IMG/VR virus record: IMGVR_UViG_3300032331_001791
Coordinates: 1-64,000 of that record
DNA: 64,000 nucleotides
Source of the DNA: a virus
Reading direction: 5' to 3' (one strand)
Within the stretch, counting starts at the first letter, position 1, and each line of letters opens with the position of its first letter. The notes under the pieces are model-generated. The model worked only from the letters and a program-made list of their open reading frames with translations, searched no databases and was not told the origin of the DNA. Position numbers and translations under genes: made by a program. Below, one piece after another: positions 1-8,313 of this stretch.

Positions 1-1
1 C

Positions 2-136
2 CAAGGGGCACAAGGGGCACAAGGTGCTCAAGGAATAGGACCCCAAGGTGCTCAAGGTTTACAAGGTGAACGAGGAGCACAAGGTGCTCAAGGAATTGGA
101 ACTCAAGGGGCACAGGGAGCACAAGGATCAAATGCG
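2..136 (+). repeat. Collagen-like GAQ repeat tract
   Basis: Short imperfect DNA repeats (variants of caaggtgct and caaggggca) encode consecutive Gly-Ala-Gln triplets with a few GIG, GLQ and GER variants. The tract starts before the window, so its full length is unknown. Such arrays change length easily by slippage. Confidence 0.9.
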
Positions 137-2749
137 AATGTTACTTGGGCAACAGTAAGAGATGCTCTTGCTGCTGCTCAGGGAGTAGTAGATTTTAATG
201 ATCAAACCTTAACTGGAATAAATAATATTTATATTCTAGGGAAACTTGATGTTGGTGGGATTGATATCAGCCCTCAAGGAATAACAGTTGCTCAAGGAAA
301 CTATAGAATATCCCTCCCTCAAGGAAGTTTAAGTATAGAAAGTCCAGAAGCAAACTTTAATTCAAATCTAACTATAGGTGGAGATTTAAATTTAAGTTCT
401 TATTCTACAGCAACAAGTAGATATCTTGCAGTATCTTCTGGTGGAAAAGTTGTAACAAAACGCCTGATATCAGGTGTTACTAGAAATTCATCAATTGATA
501 TAGCCCCAACTTCAGGATGTTTATTAAGATACAATGGCATAGACCAAGAAATGGAATATGCTCCTAATGTTGCAATTCTACCAACTTATGATGGTGGATT
601 AAGTCTAACTAATGGAGTAGGAATAAGCATTGCTGGAGGCGGTTCTTTAGCAATAGGATCTGGTGGAAGTCTTGCAGTTACAGGCCCAGTTAGTGTTAGT
701 TCACTATCTGTTACAGGTAATGCAACAGTTAGTGGTTGTGTTTCTGCGGCTTGTTATTTAAATCTTCCTTCAGGAAGTATTGAGTGGTCAAGTGCAAACT
801 CTGCTCAAAGAATTTTGAAATATGTAAAGAATGGAACGGCTGCTTCAATGCCAAAAGGAACTCCAGTTACTGTAACTGGAACTACAGGTGATGTTGCAAA
901 TGTCGCTATTCTTTCTTCAGTTAATACCCATGTTCCCGAAGCAATGGGTTTTTCAAACCATGTCTTTGGTTTAACTGATACAACTATAGCAGCAGGAGCA
1001 TTTGGTTATATTGTAACAGAAGGGTCAGTTAATGGAACTGGAGCAGATCCATTAAATACTAGTTTATTCTCAGGTGGAGATATACTGTATGTATCAAGCA
1101 ATGGTCAATTAAACAATGTCAGACCCCCTGCTCCATACGAAGCTCACCCTGTTGGCTATGTTGTTCGTAGTCAGGCAAATAATGGAATCATTTATGTAAA
1201 AATAGAAACAGTTCCTGAGATTAATGATATAGTAGGAATGAACTTAGCCTCAAGTCTGGTGAGCGGAGACTTGATTAGTTATGATTTAGCTACTAGTACA
1301 TTCAAGAATGTTCAGTCTATAGATATTTCAGGAACTATAAAAGGTGGAATAGTTTCCGCAACTAGTTATGCTAATCTTCCATATACTTCTGCAATTTGGT
1401 ATGCAGGAAATATGTTTAGTAAGAATTTAGAGTCGGCTGCTCCTGCAAGTAATGGAGATTTGATTCTATTTGATGAAAATAATGACTACTGGGCAATCTA
1501 TCCTTCTAGTATAATAGCAGGAGCAGGAGGAGCACCAACAAATGCTCAATATTTAACTCTAGCCGCAGATGCTACTTTAACTAATGAAAGAGTTTTAGTT
1601 GCTAATGGAGGGTTAAGTTCTAATGATGGAGGTGCTGGTGGTAATTTTACAGTATCTGCTAACTATGCTTCTGCAATTTGGAATGCTAATAAAATTCAAA
1701 GCACCACTGTAAATTCCACTGCTCCATCAAAAAGCCATAACTTAAAATATGTTTCTACTGGAGAATGGAAACCAAATTGGAATGAAGTTTCTACTATTAC
1801 TGCAACTTCAGTAACGCTAACAACTGATATTGATCATTGGTTTGCAAGTGCAGTTAATGGACCTATGAATCTTACTTTACCAGCAGCAACTACTTGCCAA
1901 GGTAAGCAGATGAGTATAATAAAAGTAGATACAAGTGGTCAAGTAGTTACAGTTTCTGGAGGATCAATAACTACTATTTTAAATAGGGTAAAAATGAGAA
2001 TGCCCAGAGAACAAGTAGAACTTCTTTCTACAGGAAGTGAATGGGTAGTATTATCTCACGATAGAGACTATGGTGGAGATACTATGGATTCTGATACTAA
2101 TGCAGTATTTGATGATTTCATTCAGGGATCCACTGAAACAGGAGAGGCTGGATATGCAGGATGGTCATTTACAAACGGATCTATAACTGCATTAGCTGCC
2201 ACTACTTTCTCTGGTTCAATGGGAGCTTTCAGAAGAGCTTCAGGAACTACAGCCAACCAAGTAGCATCTTTCTATCCTCTTAATGCAGGAACCAACACTA
2301 CAGTATTAACAGAACATTGTGTTGAATTTAAACTTAGAGGAAGAGCTTCAACTACAGGTACTGATCATACCGTACAACTTGGCTTAACTTCAGACTTGAC
2401 TACAATAACACCAGCAAATGGATTCTATTTTGAAAGAGCAGCAGCAAGCGGAACCTGGGATGCCGTAACTAGAAGAGCCTCTGCTGAAAGAAGAATAAAC
2501 ACTGGAATTACTTATCAAAATACTGCTGATCCTGATACTTTTAGAATTTTTATAAAAGATTTAAACAATGTCCAATTCTATATAAATGATGTGTTAGTTG
2601 CTAATGAAACCAATGTTTCAAATACAATACCACTAGCTGGAATAGCTGTGCTTCCAGGATTCAATGTAACTCCGACAACTACAACAGCCAGGAACTTTGA
2701 TGTAGATTATATCGCATACACCTTCGATGCAATTCAAGAGAGATATTAA
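2..2749 (+). CDS. Tail fibre / virion protein with collagen-like repeats (5' end outside window)
   Basis: The frame is open from base 2 and continuous with the rest of the gene, so the real start lies upstream; 915 codons are visible. The first 45 or so residues are collagen-like Gly-x-y repeats (mostly GAQ), followed by Ser/Thr/Gly-rich beta-type sequence of the kind found in trimeric phage fibres. The last 220 residues, after about base 2090, look like a lectin-type jelly-roll (motifs such as VEFKLRGRAS and FRIFIKDLNNVQFYINDV), so this end may bind host glycans. Collagen repeats in phage fibres usually form rigid trimeric shafts. The family is clear; which fibre it is (long, short or whisker) is not, and the tip role is inferred. 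Confidence 0.8.
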   Translation, partial: QGAQGAQGAQGIGPQGAQGLQGERGAQGAQGIGTQGAQGAQGSNANVTWATVRDALAAAQGVVDFNDQTLTGINNIYILGKLDVGGIDISPQGITVAQGNYRISLPQGSLSIESPEANFNSNLTIGGDLNLSSYSTATSRYLAVSSGGKVVTKRLISGVTRNSSIDIAPTSGCLLRYNGIDQEMEYAPNVAILPTYDGGLSLTNGVGISIAGGGSLAIGSGGSLAVTGPVSVSSLSVTGNATVSGCVSAACYLNLPSGSIEWSSANSAQRILKYVKNGTAASMPKGTPVTVTGTTGDVANVAILSSVNTHVPEAMGFSNHVFGLTDTTIAAGAFGYIVTEGSVNGTGADPLNTSLFSGGDILYVSSNGQLNNVRPPAPYEAHPVGYVVRSQANNGIIYVKIETVPEINDIVGMNLASSLVSGDLISYDLATSTFKNVQSIDISGTIKGGIVSATSYANLPYTSAIWYAGNMFSKNLESAAPASNGDLILFDENNDYWAIYPSSIIAGAGGAPTNAQYLTLAADATLTNERVLVANGGLSSNDGGAGGNFTVSANYASAIWNANKIQSTTVNSTAPSKSHNLKYVSTGEWKPNWNEVSTITATSVTLTTDIDHWFASAVNGPMNLTLPAATTCQGKQMSIIKVDTSGQVVTVSGGSITTILNRVKMRMPREQVELLSTGSEWVVLSHDRDYGGDTMDSDTNAVFDDFIQGSTETGEAGYAGWSFTNGSITALAATTFSGSMGAFRRASGTTANQVASFYPLNAGTNTTVLTEHCVEFKLRGRASTTGTDHTVQLGLTSDLTTITPANGFYFERAAASGTWDAVTRRASAERRINTGITYQNTADPDTFRIFIKDLNNVQFYINDVLVANETNVSNTIPLAGIAVLPGFNVTPTTTTARNFDVDYIAYTFDAIQERY

Positions 2750-2750
2750 T

Positions 2751-3098
2751 ATGCCAATAAATTCAGTAACTCAAGATATGGTCAAAATGACTTTGGTGGT
2801 GATAGCTTGCGTGGGATCTGTTGCTGGGTATATTGAATATCGTGCAACTGATCACTGTGATTCAGCAAAAATAGAAGTAGAACAAAAACTTATATCTCTT
2901 AAAAATGAAATAAATGCTGATTTAAGAGGAAAGTATGATGCTCAAGCCGGAATTAAAATGGAGCAAATACTTGAGAACCAAAAAGAGTTATTAAAGGTTG
3001 CATTAGAGAATCAAAAAGAACTTCAAGAAACTACACGGGAAGTTCTTAAGATTTCTCAAAGACTTGAGATGGAAATAGATAAAATAAAATCTAAGTAA
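2751..3098 (+). CDS. Small protein with one N-terminal membrane helix and a coiled-coil tail
   Basis: 115 residues from the ATG at 2751, chosen because AAGAGAG lies just upstream; an ATG eight codons earlier is inside the fibre gene and has no ribosome site. A hydrophobic segment (MTLVVIACVGSVAGYIEY, about residues 13-30) is followed by about 80 charged heptad-like residues rich in E, K, L and Q, with the repeated phrase ENQKELL/ENQKELQ. This is the layout of an inner-membrane protein with a periplasmic coiled coil. An i-spanin or a T4-type holin is possible from layout and position after a fibre gene, but there is no sequence motif to prove a lysis role. Confidence 0.6.
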   Translation: MPINSVTQDMVKMTLVVIACVGSVAGYIEYRATDHCDSAKIEVEQKLISLKNEINADLRGKYDAQAGIKMEQILENQKELLKVALENQKELQETTREVLKISQRLEMEIDKIKSK

Positions 3099-3102
3099 TC
3101 AA

Positions 3103-3330
3103 TCAATCAATCATATGATTTTGCTTGGCCGCTCTAAGCAATCTCCAAAAATAAGATTCTTTGAGTCCATTCAATTGAGTGATTACATTTGTTAGTCTAT
3201 GAACGACATCCTCTGATAGCTGATTGCTAGATAATATTGATTCTAACTCTTTTTCTGCAAACTTAAATGTTTGTTTTTCAGCATCGGTAAAAGAAGTTAA
3301 TTGTTTCTTGATATCTCCATCGGTAATCAT
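3103..3330 (-). CDS. Small protein downstream of UvsW (UvsW.1 position)
   Basis: 75 residues, mostly helical and charged, no recognised domain. Its start overlaps the end of the helicase gene by 4 bp (ATGA), so the two are translationally coupled. In T4 a protein of nearly the same size, UvsW.1, lies directly behind uvsW. Position and length agree, but I see no convincing sequence match, so the equivalence is positional only. It converges with the membrane-protein gene to its left with a 4 bp gap. Confidence 0.65.
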   Translation of the reverse strand: MITDGDIKKQLTSFTDAEKQTFKFAEKELESILSSNQLSEDVVHRLTNVITQLNGLKESYFWRLLRAAKQNHMID

Positions 3331-4691
3331 ATTACTGTAACCTCATGCCCTTCGTCTTCGTAGTATTTTTTGCGTTTCTTGGAATGCTTTACTAAATATT
3401 TTTCTTTGTCCATGAAATCATAAATAAAAACTTTTTCTTTGGACTCATGCTTTCTTAAAGCACGACCTAAAGCTTGCAAGGTAGCAATTTCACTCATAAG
3501 ACCTCTAGCATTAATAAAGTGAGTGATCTCTTTAATATTTACTCCCGTTTGTAGAATATTTGTTCCAATAAGAACTGAAACTTTACTGGCTTTCCTAAAT
3601 TTGTTTATAGTTTTGTATCGGGTAGCAATATCATCAGCACCTTCAAGGAACTGTGAGTTGGGAATCTTTCTTTCCAAAAGTCTACCATGTTCCAGAGACT
3701 TGGTTAGTATTAATATTTTAGCTTTTGGATGAGAAGTATGAATCGTATTTACGATGTTTACGATTATCTCATTTCGCCCATCGTTGTTTACGATATATGC
3801 ATCGTAAACTTCTCTATAGGTCATTTGATCGTCTAATCCGTTAGCATCATACTTTCTATTTATTAGTTGGATAATTGGCTTGGTTAGGTGTCCTTCTTCT
3901 ACCAAAGTATTGGTGTCCACAACCTCTAGGATTGGCCCTAAAGCCCCTTCTAAGGAGTATAGGCGCATATCATCACTAGGTGGGGTTGCGGTAAGGCCAA
4001 AACGGTAGGAAGCCTTGGGGAACGATTCTATTGCGGCTAGAGCCATCTTACCTTTGGAGAATTCATGGCACTCATCAACAAAGACAACCTCTGCTTCTAA
4101 AAGGTGTGTATCTATGATTCTCTCTATGCTTTGAACCGTGCAAAGCATTATTTTCCCTTCAATATATCCCTCACCAAAACAAAGACCAACATCAGAGAAT
4201 CCGATCTCCTTCTTTAGGAAATCGTATGTCTGGGTTAGAAGTTGTTTAGAGTTGAATAGGATTACCATGCGTCTGGGTGCTAACGCTTGAATCAACCCAG
4301 CTAGAATTAAAGTTTTTCCTGAACCAGTAGGAGATTTTATGACACCACGCTTGGCTTGCAGAGCTTTCTTGATTAAATCTTCCTGATAGTCATAAAATTT
4401 ATAATTTGGAACGATGTAATCACTAACTTTTTTTTGATCGTTCTCTAGATAGACTACTTCAGGGGTACATTCAATCTTTTTCAGGTCGGATAACAATCTT
4501 TGAAGTAGTCCACTGTGAAAGCTCCCATTTTTAGTTATGAAGTGTTTATTTCCATCCCAGTGGTGTGAGCGATAAGCTGTTGAATACTCGGCTCCTGGGA
4601 TTTTAAATGTATATAGTTTATAAAGAGCTTCTAGTAACTGCGGGTTATCAGTTTCTATTTTTGAAGTTGTATTTTTAACTATTATTTTCAT
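3327..4691 (-). CDS. uvsW: UvsW-like superfamily 2 DNA/RNA helicase
   Basis: 454 residues, close to the T4 protein in size. In T4, UvsW unwinds branched DNA and R-loops, supports recombination-dependent replication and ends origin-type initiation. Visible motifs: a small N-terminal domain (1-95), Q-motif region FYDYQEDLI (99-107), Walker A SPTGSGKT (120-127), DEAD-type box DECH (206-209), motif III GLTATPP (232-238), and C-terminal helicase motifs including GTNILQTGVNI and QALGRALRKH. It is transcribed opposite to gp26, whose start is 37 bp away. The shared intergenic space holds a near-palindromic TATAAT-like element that could fire in both directions. Confidence 0.93.
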   Translation of the reverse strand: MKIIVKNTTSKIETDNPQLLEALYKLYTFKIPGAEYSTAYRSHHWDGNKHFITKNGSFHSGLLQRLLSDLKKIECTPEVVYLENDQKKVSDYIVPNYKFYDYQEDLIKKALQAKRGVIKSPTGSGKTLILAGLIQALAPRRMVILFNSKQLLTQTYDFLKKEIGFSDVGLCFGEGYIEGKIMLCTVQSIERIIDTHLLEAEVVFVDECHEFSKGKMALAAIESFPKASYRFGLTATPPSDDMRLYSLEGALGPILEVVDTNTLVEEGHLTKPIIQLINRKYDANGLDDQMTYREVYDAYIVNNDGRNEIIVNIVNTIHTSHPKAKILILTKSLEHGRLLERKIPNSQFLEGADDIATRYKTINKFRKASKVSVLIGTNILQTGVNIKEITHFINARGLMSEIATLQALGRALRKHESKEKVFIYDFMDKEKYLVKHSKKRKKYYEDEGHEVTVI

Positions 4692-4696
4692 CTATA

Positions 4697-4704
4697 CTAT
4701 AATA
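4697..4704 (+). promoter_or_regulatory. CTATAATA element, candidate late promoter for gp26
   Basis: CTATAATA sits 24 bp before the gp26 start and is embedded in ATACTAT-A-ATAGTAT, an inverted repeat with a single central base. A TATAAT-like box can therefore be drawn on either strand of this divergent gap. The same octamer occurs before other block-leading genes. gp26 itself has a good AAGGAG ribosome site at about 4718-4723. Confidence 0.5.
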
Positions 4705-4728
4705 GTATATCTGTCAATAAGGAGACAT

Positions 4729-5466
4729 ATGATTCCTCAAAACCAAGAAAAGAAACAAGAAATTATAGATAAGTTATTGGAGAACCTTCCAATCTCCACT
4801 GAAATTCCAATTGAATTACCATCAAAGAATAAATTGGACTATGTTAGAGATTCTTCAAAACCAATTGCAATACGAGCAATTACTTTTGAAGATGAGAAAG
4901 CCTTAGCATCAGTAAAGGGAAGAGGAGATATTCTGTCAATTTTGCTATCAAGATGTGTTTCTAATATAAATCTAGCGGAAATACTACCTTCAGATAGATT
5001 ATACTTATTATTAAAATTAAGAGAAATATCCTACAGTGATGATTATAATTTTGAAGTTAATTGCCAATATTGTTCTTCAGAAAATAAAGGATCTGTAAAA
5101 TTATCAGAACTGTCTGTAAAATACGCACCTGATGATTTCTCAGAAGTGACAGAAGTGTTTTTAAGTGGATTAAAGAAAAAAGTTAAAGTTAAAATCTTAA
5201 AAGTAAAAGATGAGGCTTACTGCAAAGATTCCTTAGACATAATAAGTAATCTTTGGAGATTTGTTGAGGAAATAGACAATATTACTGATAAGAGTGTTAT
5301 ATCAGAAGTTATTCAGAAACTTCCATCTAAGGATATTAAGAAGATAGTATCTTGCCTAAATCCCGCCATTGGTGTAGATACAACAATCGGATTTGAGTGT
5401 GCATCCTGTAAGAAATTAAATACTATTAGCCTCCCAATAACATCCGATTTTTTTTCCGAGAGTTAG
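4729..5466 (+). CDS. 26: gp26-like baseplate hub / tail assembly protein
   Basis: 245 residues. Resembles the T4 gp26 family: an N-terminal region with PIAIRAITFEDEKAL, the stretch LPSDRLYLLLKLREISYSD (about 87-105) typical of this family, then a zinc-type CxxC (CQYC) and a second CxxC near the C-terminus (CASC). In T4, gp26 is needed for baseplate hub assembly and is followed by gene 51. The last codons contain a run of eight T (5448-5455) before the TAG stop. The -1 frame continues open for 64 codons, so a minor elongated product is likely (see the next entries). Ribosome site AAGGAG, well spaced. Confidence 0.8.
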   Translation: MIPQNQEKKQEIIDKLLENLPISTEIPIELPSKNKLDYVRDSSKPIAIRAITFEDEKALASVKGRGDILSILLSRCVSNINLAEILPSDRLYLLLKLREISYSDDYNFEVNCQYCSSENKGSVKLSELSVKYAPDDFSEVTEVFLSGLKKKVKVKILKVKDEAYCKDSLDIISNLWRFVEEIDNITDKSVISEVIQKLPSKDIKKIVSCLNPAIGVDTTIGFECASCKKLNTISLPITSDFFSES

Positions 5467-5493
5467 AGACAGGGATAAATTTAGATTCCCTGT
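5448..5493 (+). promoter_or_regulatory. Candidate programmed -1 ribosomal frameshift signal
   Basis: Bases 5448-5454 read T TTT TTT in the gp26 frame, a perfect X XXY YYZ slippery heptamer. The zero-frame stop follows at 5464-5466. A hairpin with a perfect 7 bp stem (ACAGGGA 5469-5475 with TCCCTGT 5487-5493, 11-nt loop) begins 14 nt downstream of the heptamer, a somewhat long but usable spacer. After slipping, reading continues in the -1 frame to the stop at 5646-5648. All parts are seen directly; that they act as a frameshift signal is inference. Confidence 0.7.
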
Positions 5494-5648
5494 ACTTAGA
5501 AGCCTATATACTTGTACATGAGGCTGGATTCACCTATTTAGATGTTAAGTCTATGCCTAGGTTTGAGCGTATAGTATTCTTAAATTTATTAAAAGAACAA
5601 TCGGAAAGAGAAAAAGATGCAATTGAACGGAGTAAATCTCGTAGATAG
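5454..5648 (+). CDS. -1 frame extension of gp26 (tail assembly chaperone-type fusion; T4 gene 51 position)
   Basis: 64 codons open in the -1 frame, with no ATG before about 5553 and no ribosome site, so the segment is best read as the C-terminal extension of a gp26 fusion of about 306 residues. The peptide (phrases LYLEAYILVHEAGF, SMPRFERIVFLNLL, then a charged KEQSEREKDAIERSK tail) resembles the extension domains of tail assembly chaperones, which in lambda and many other phages (G/GT) are made by -1 frameshifting. In T4 the next gene is 51. Its end overlaps the following gene by 32 bp. Function is inferred from architecture. Confidence 0.65.
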   Translation, partial: FRELETGINLDSLYLEAYILVHEAGFTYLDVKSMPRFERIVFLNLLKEQSEREKDAIERSKSRR

Positions 5649-6576
5649 AAACAATAGACCTGGAGTTCTCCAGAAGGTCGCACTTAAAGTATTCTTTGTT
5701 AATAATGGAGAATACTATGATCCTTACGATATCAGTGGTGTTACTATCTTTAATAGATTGTCAAATACCTCTCCAAGCTCTGTTCTTGATACAAGCACAG
5801 GTTTGATAAAGACTGGGGAAGCCGGATTAGCATCAAGCCTTATCCTAATGAACTTTGGAGCTTCTGCAAACGATTCAGGAGCGGCACTAAACGCAAGTTC
5901 TTATAATCCAGCAGTCGCAGCTTCAACAAGTGGTATATATAGAATCTCAAAAGGAGAGTATGTTTGTGTTTTGGATGGAACACAAGACATCTCTGGAGTT
6001 TACAATCTCAATGGAAGCTCTCTTCTAATTCCAAATAAGGCTTCTGCCACAGGGGATTATATTGATGTCTGGACTGTTAAATTTGTTCAAAGTTCAGATT
6101 ATCAGTCCTTAGTAAACTATTTCAGTTTATATAGAGATACTTTCTTTACTGTAACTGAACCACTATTACTCACTACACAAAATCGACTTGTTCAAAAGCA
6201 TCTGAAATTAGATTCTATTGTAAATCTACAGGTAACAACTGAAGTAAACATTGGTAATAGAGCTATAAGTGAATCTACTAGAAATGTATTTAAAGATTCT
6301 TCTGTTGTCTCTGCAATGTTTAAGATTGAGAAAATAAATGAGGACACTCAAACACTTCCATCCCGAGTTGAAGTTTCTGGTTTCTCAACAACATCTTCTC
6401 TTGTTAGTGTAACTGATGGGAATACGATGACACTACTATTTGATACAACAAAATTAGCAACACATCCTAGCGTTGCTAATTTTGGTGGATTAACTGGAAC
6501 TTACTGTTTGACCTGTAAGTATAATCTACTTAACGAAACAGTAGTTACTCAACCCATGTATTTCATCATATCCTGA
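5617..6576 (+). CDS. Probable virion structural protein, unknown
   Basis: 319 residues rich in S, T, N, V and L with beta-strand character and few charged runs, like other virion proteins here; no recognised domain. It begins inside the gp26 extension and ends converging with the primase gene, overlapping it by 28 bp. It sits among baseplate hub genes, so a hub, baseplate or tail role is likely but unproven. There is a recurring phrase order of strand plus polar loop (for example STTSSLVSVTDGNTMTLLF) that would fit immunoglobulin-like folds. Confidence 0.65.
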   Translation: MQLNGVNLVDRNNRPGVLQKVALKVFFVNNGEYYDPYDISGVTIFNRLSNTSPSSVLDTSTGLIKTGEAGLASSLILMNFGASANDSGAALNASSYNPAVAASTSGIYRISKGEYVCVLDGTQDISGVYNLNGSSLLIPNKASATGDYIDVWTVKFVQSSDYQSLVNYFSLYRDTFFTVTEPLLLTTQNRLVQKHLKLDSIVNLQVTTEVNIGNRAISESTRNVFKDSSVVSAMFKIEKINEDTQTLPSRVEVSGFSTTSSLVSVTDGNTMTLLFDTTKLATHPSVANFGGLTGTYCLTCKYNLLNETVVTQPMYFIIS

Positions 6577-7532
6577 ATATGGAAAAAATCATCCATTGGT
6601 TTAGCATTTGATCTTATCCATTGGTCTAGATTTATAAACTTAGTGTGCGCTGAATTCCAATCTTTATGACCTTTTGGAGCGGGACAATACCAAAGTGTAG
6701 GCATCATTAGACTCTTTCTAAGTCTATCGAATGCTTCCCTCCCGCCCTGTCCTGCGTCATCATTGTCAAATCCCACAATGATCTTGCCTTTAAAACCTTT
6801 GAGTGCTTCTACTTGGTTTCGGCTAACATGACAGCCCTGAGTCGATGTAGCGTTAACTCCTTGAATTTGGAGTGAGATAGCATCAATAGGTCCTTCGCAA
6901 ACAACAAGGTATTCAGCATCCTCATCAAAAGGATACAATACATCAGAAACCCTAAGATTATTGTAGTAGGTAGGGTTTAGATACTTAGGCTTCTGATCGG
7001 TTAGGGTCCGCGCCTGGAAGTAGTACATAAACCCATCCTTCTCAAATGGGATTATAACTCTACCAGAAAATCGTGGATTACTAGAAATAAAGTATTTTTT
7101 AGAACCTTCTAAATCAAAGAGACAACGGCTGTTTATATATGTCCAAGCTCTAAGTTCTTGGTCATTAGAGAAAGACATATCAGCCGAGATCTCAATTATA
7201 GAATCCAAGCTCTCATTTTTTATATCTTTCGTTGAACTTAAGTTAAGAGTATCTTCGAACTTTATTGAATCAAAGTTCTTAATTAATAGTCTTACTTGAG
7301 CTTGTTGGTATGTCATATTCTCTACATAAGCATAGAGGGATATGAAATTACCTTTCTCACCAGACTTAAAATCCTGCCAAAGACCCGTGTCTAGATTTAT
7401 GCTCATATGGCGTTTCCAGTCGTTCTCTAGGAAGACGGATTCCATAATAAACTCTCTTCCGCTAGAAGAAATTTTTCCACTATCAGAGAATTTAGACACT
7501 ATGTAGTCTTTAATGAATTCAGGAGTAATCAT
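6549..7532 (-). CDS. 61: DnaG-type DNA primase (T4 gp61 role) without zinc cysteines
   Basis: About 327 residues from the ATG at 7532; a longer frame upstream would run deep into the divergent nuclease gene and starts poorly. The TOPRIM core is clear: VCEGPIDAIS (Glu near 213) and VGFDNDDAGQGGR (DxD near 256-258), which bind the metals for primer synthesis. The N-terminal part has the shape of a zinc-ribbon domain (INLDTGLWQDFKSGEKGNF) but where CxxC would stand it has FKSGEKG, so no zinc site is possible. It lies opposite to the structural genes and its start codon shares the palindrome CATG with the start codon of the next gene. Confidence 0.85.
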   Translation of the reverse strand: MITPEFIKDYIVSKFSDSGKISSSGREFIMESVFLENDWKRHMSINLDTGLWQDFKSGEKGNFISLYAYVENMTYQQAQVRLLIKNFDSIKFEDTLNLSSTKDIKNESLDSIIEISADMSFSNDQELRAWTYINSRCLFDLEGSKKYFISSNPRFSGRVIIPFEKDGFMYYFQARTLTDQKPKYLNPTYYNNLRVSDVLYPFDEDAEYLVVCEGPIDAISLQIQGVNATSTQGCHVSRNQVEALKGFKGKIIVGFDNDDAGQGGREAFDRLRKSLMMPTLWYCPAPKGHKDWNSAHTKFINLDQWIRSNAKPMDDFFHIQDMMKYMG

Positions 7533-8313
7533 GCACATAGACAAAATATCAGAGTCTAAGTATAAGACTTTTAAGCAATGTAAGTTGAAATATAAGTACA
7601 AGTATGTTGACTATCTTCCAGAACCAGAGGAAGCAAACACAGACGCGCTGCACTTTGGGTCTTACATCCATAAAATTTTTGAAGATGGATATAAACTTTC
7701 ATCTGAGGAAGAGTTGGTCAAACTTTCTGAAAGTATTAGAGGCGAATATAAAGTTTCTTCTGACTACGATGGAAAAGATTTAATTTGCATTAAAAACTTT
7801 ATAAAATTTAATAATAAGCTAGGAGAAACTGTAGCCACAGAACTTCCTTTTGAGATCGACATTGATAAAGATATTAAACTTAATGGAATTATCGACCGAG
7901 TAATAAAAGGAAAGAATAACACTTATCTGGTCTTGGATTATAAGACCTCCAAGAAAGAAAAAACTAAAATTGAACTGTTTCAAGATACTCAATTAAAAGG
8001 GTACACTTTAGCCATTCATAAAATGTATAAAGTACCAATTAAGAGTATAACTGTGGCTCACTACTACCCTCTAACTGGAAATATCGTTAGTATTAACTAT
8101 ACTAACAATCAAATATCCTCCTACACGCGCACGATCATTGACGAGGTTTGGAAAATCAGAAAATCAAAAAAAACAGATCTAACCGCCACAAGAAATGAAT
8201 TTTGTAACTGGTGTCCTTACAAAGGACTTTGCCCTGAATTTAATGAGCCAATGGTTATAGAGGAGAACCTGAAGAAGCTAAAGAAACCCGCTTCGTCCGT
8301 AGATTCCCAGTAA
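7531..8313 (+). CDS. PD-(D/E)XK nuclease with Cas4/AddB-type Fe-S cysteines
   Basis: 260 residues from the ATG at 7531, chosen for the AGGAG at 7521-7525; an earlier in-frame ATG at 7513 has no such site. RecB-family nuclease motifs: early YKTFKQCKLKYKYKY with one Cys (residue 17), GSYIHKIFE, GIIDRV (Asp), LDYKTSK (the DxK pair). A C-terminal CNWCPYKGLCPE supplies three cysteines. One early plus three late cysteines is the [4Fe-4S] pattern of Cas4, AddB and Dna2-like exonucleases. A role in end processing or recombination is likely, next to primase and UvsW. The end converges with, and overlaps by 59 bp, the following minus-strand gene. Confidence 0.85.
   Translation: MHIDKISESKYKTFKQCKLKYKYKYVDYLPEPEEANTDALHFGSYIHKIFEDGYKLSSEEELVKLSESIRGEYKVSSDYDGKDLICIKNFIKFNNKLGETVATELPFEIDIDKDIKLNGIIDRVIKGKNNTYLVLDYKTSKKEKTKIELFQDTQLKGYTLAIHKMYKVPIKSITVAHYYPLTGNIVSINYTNNQISSYTRTIIDEVWKIRKSKKTDLTATRNEFCNWCPYKGLCPEFNEPMVIEENLKKLKKPASSVDSQ

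Noticed and set aside
2-136. Short direct repeats at the window start as a CRISPR or other array
   Set aside because: The repeats are in frame, have no spacers of constant length and encode collagen-type Gly-Ala-Gln triplets.
3109-3120. Palindrome AATCATATGATT between convergent genes as a bidirectional terminator
   Set aside because: The stem has no loop and is A+T-only apart from two pairs, with no T-run on either side, so it is too weak to call.
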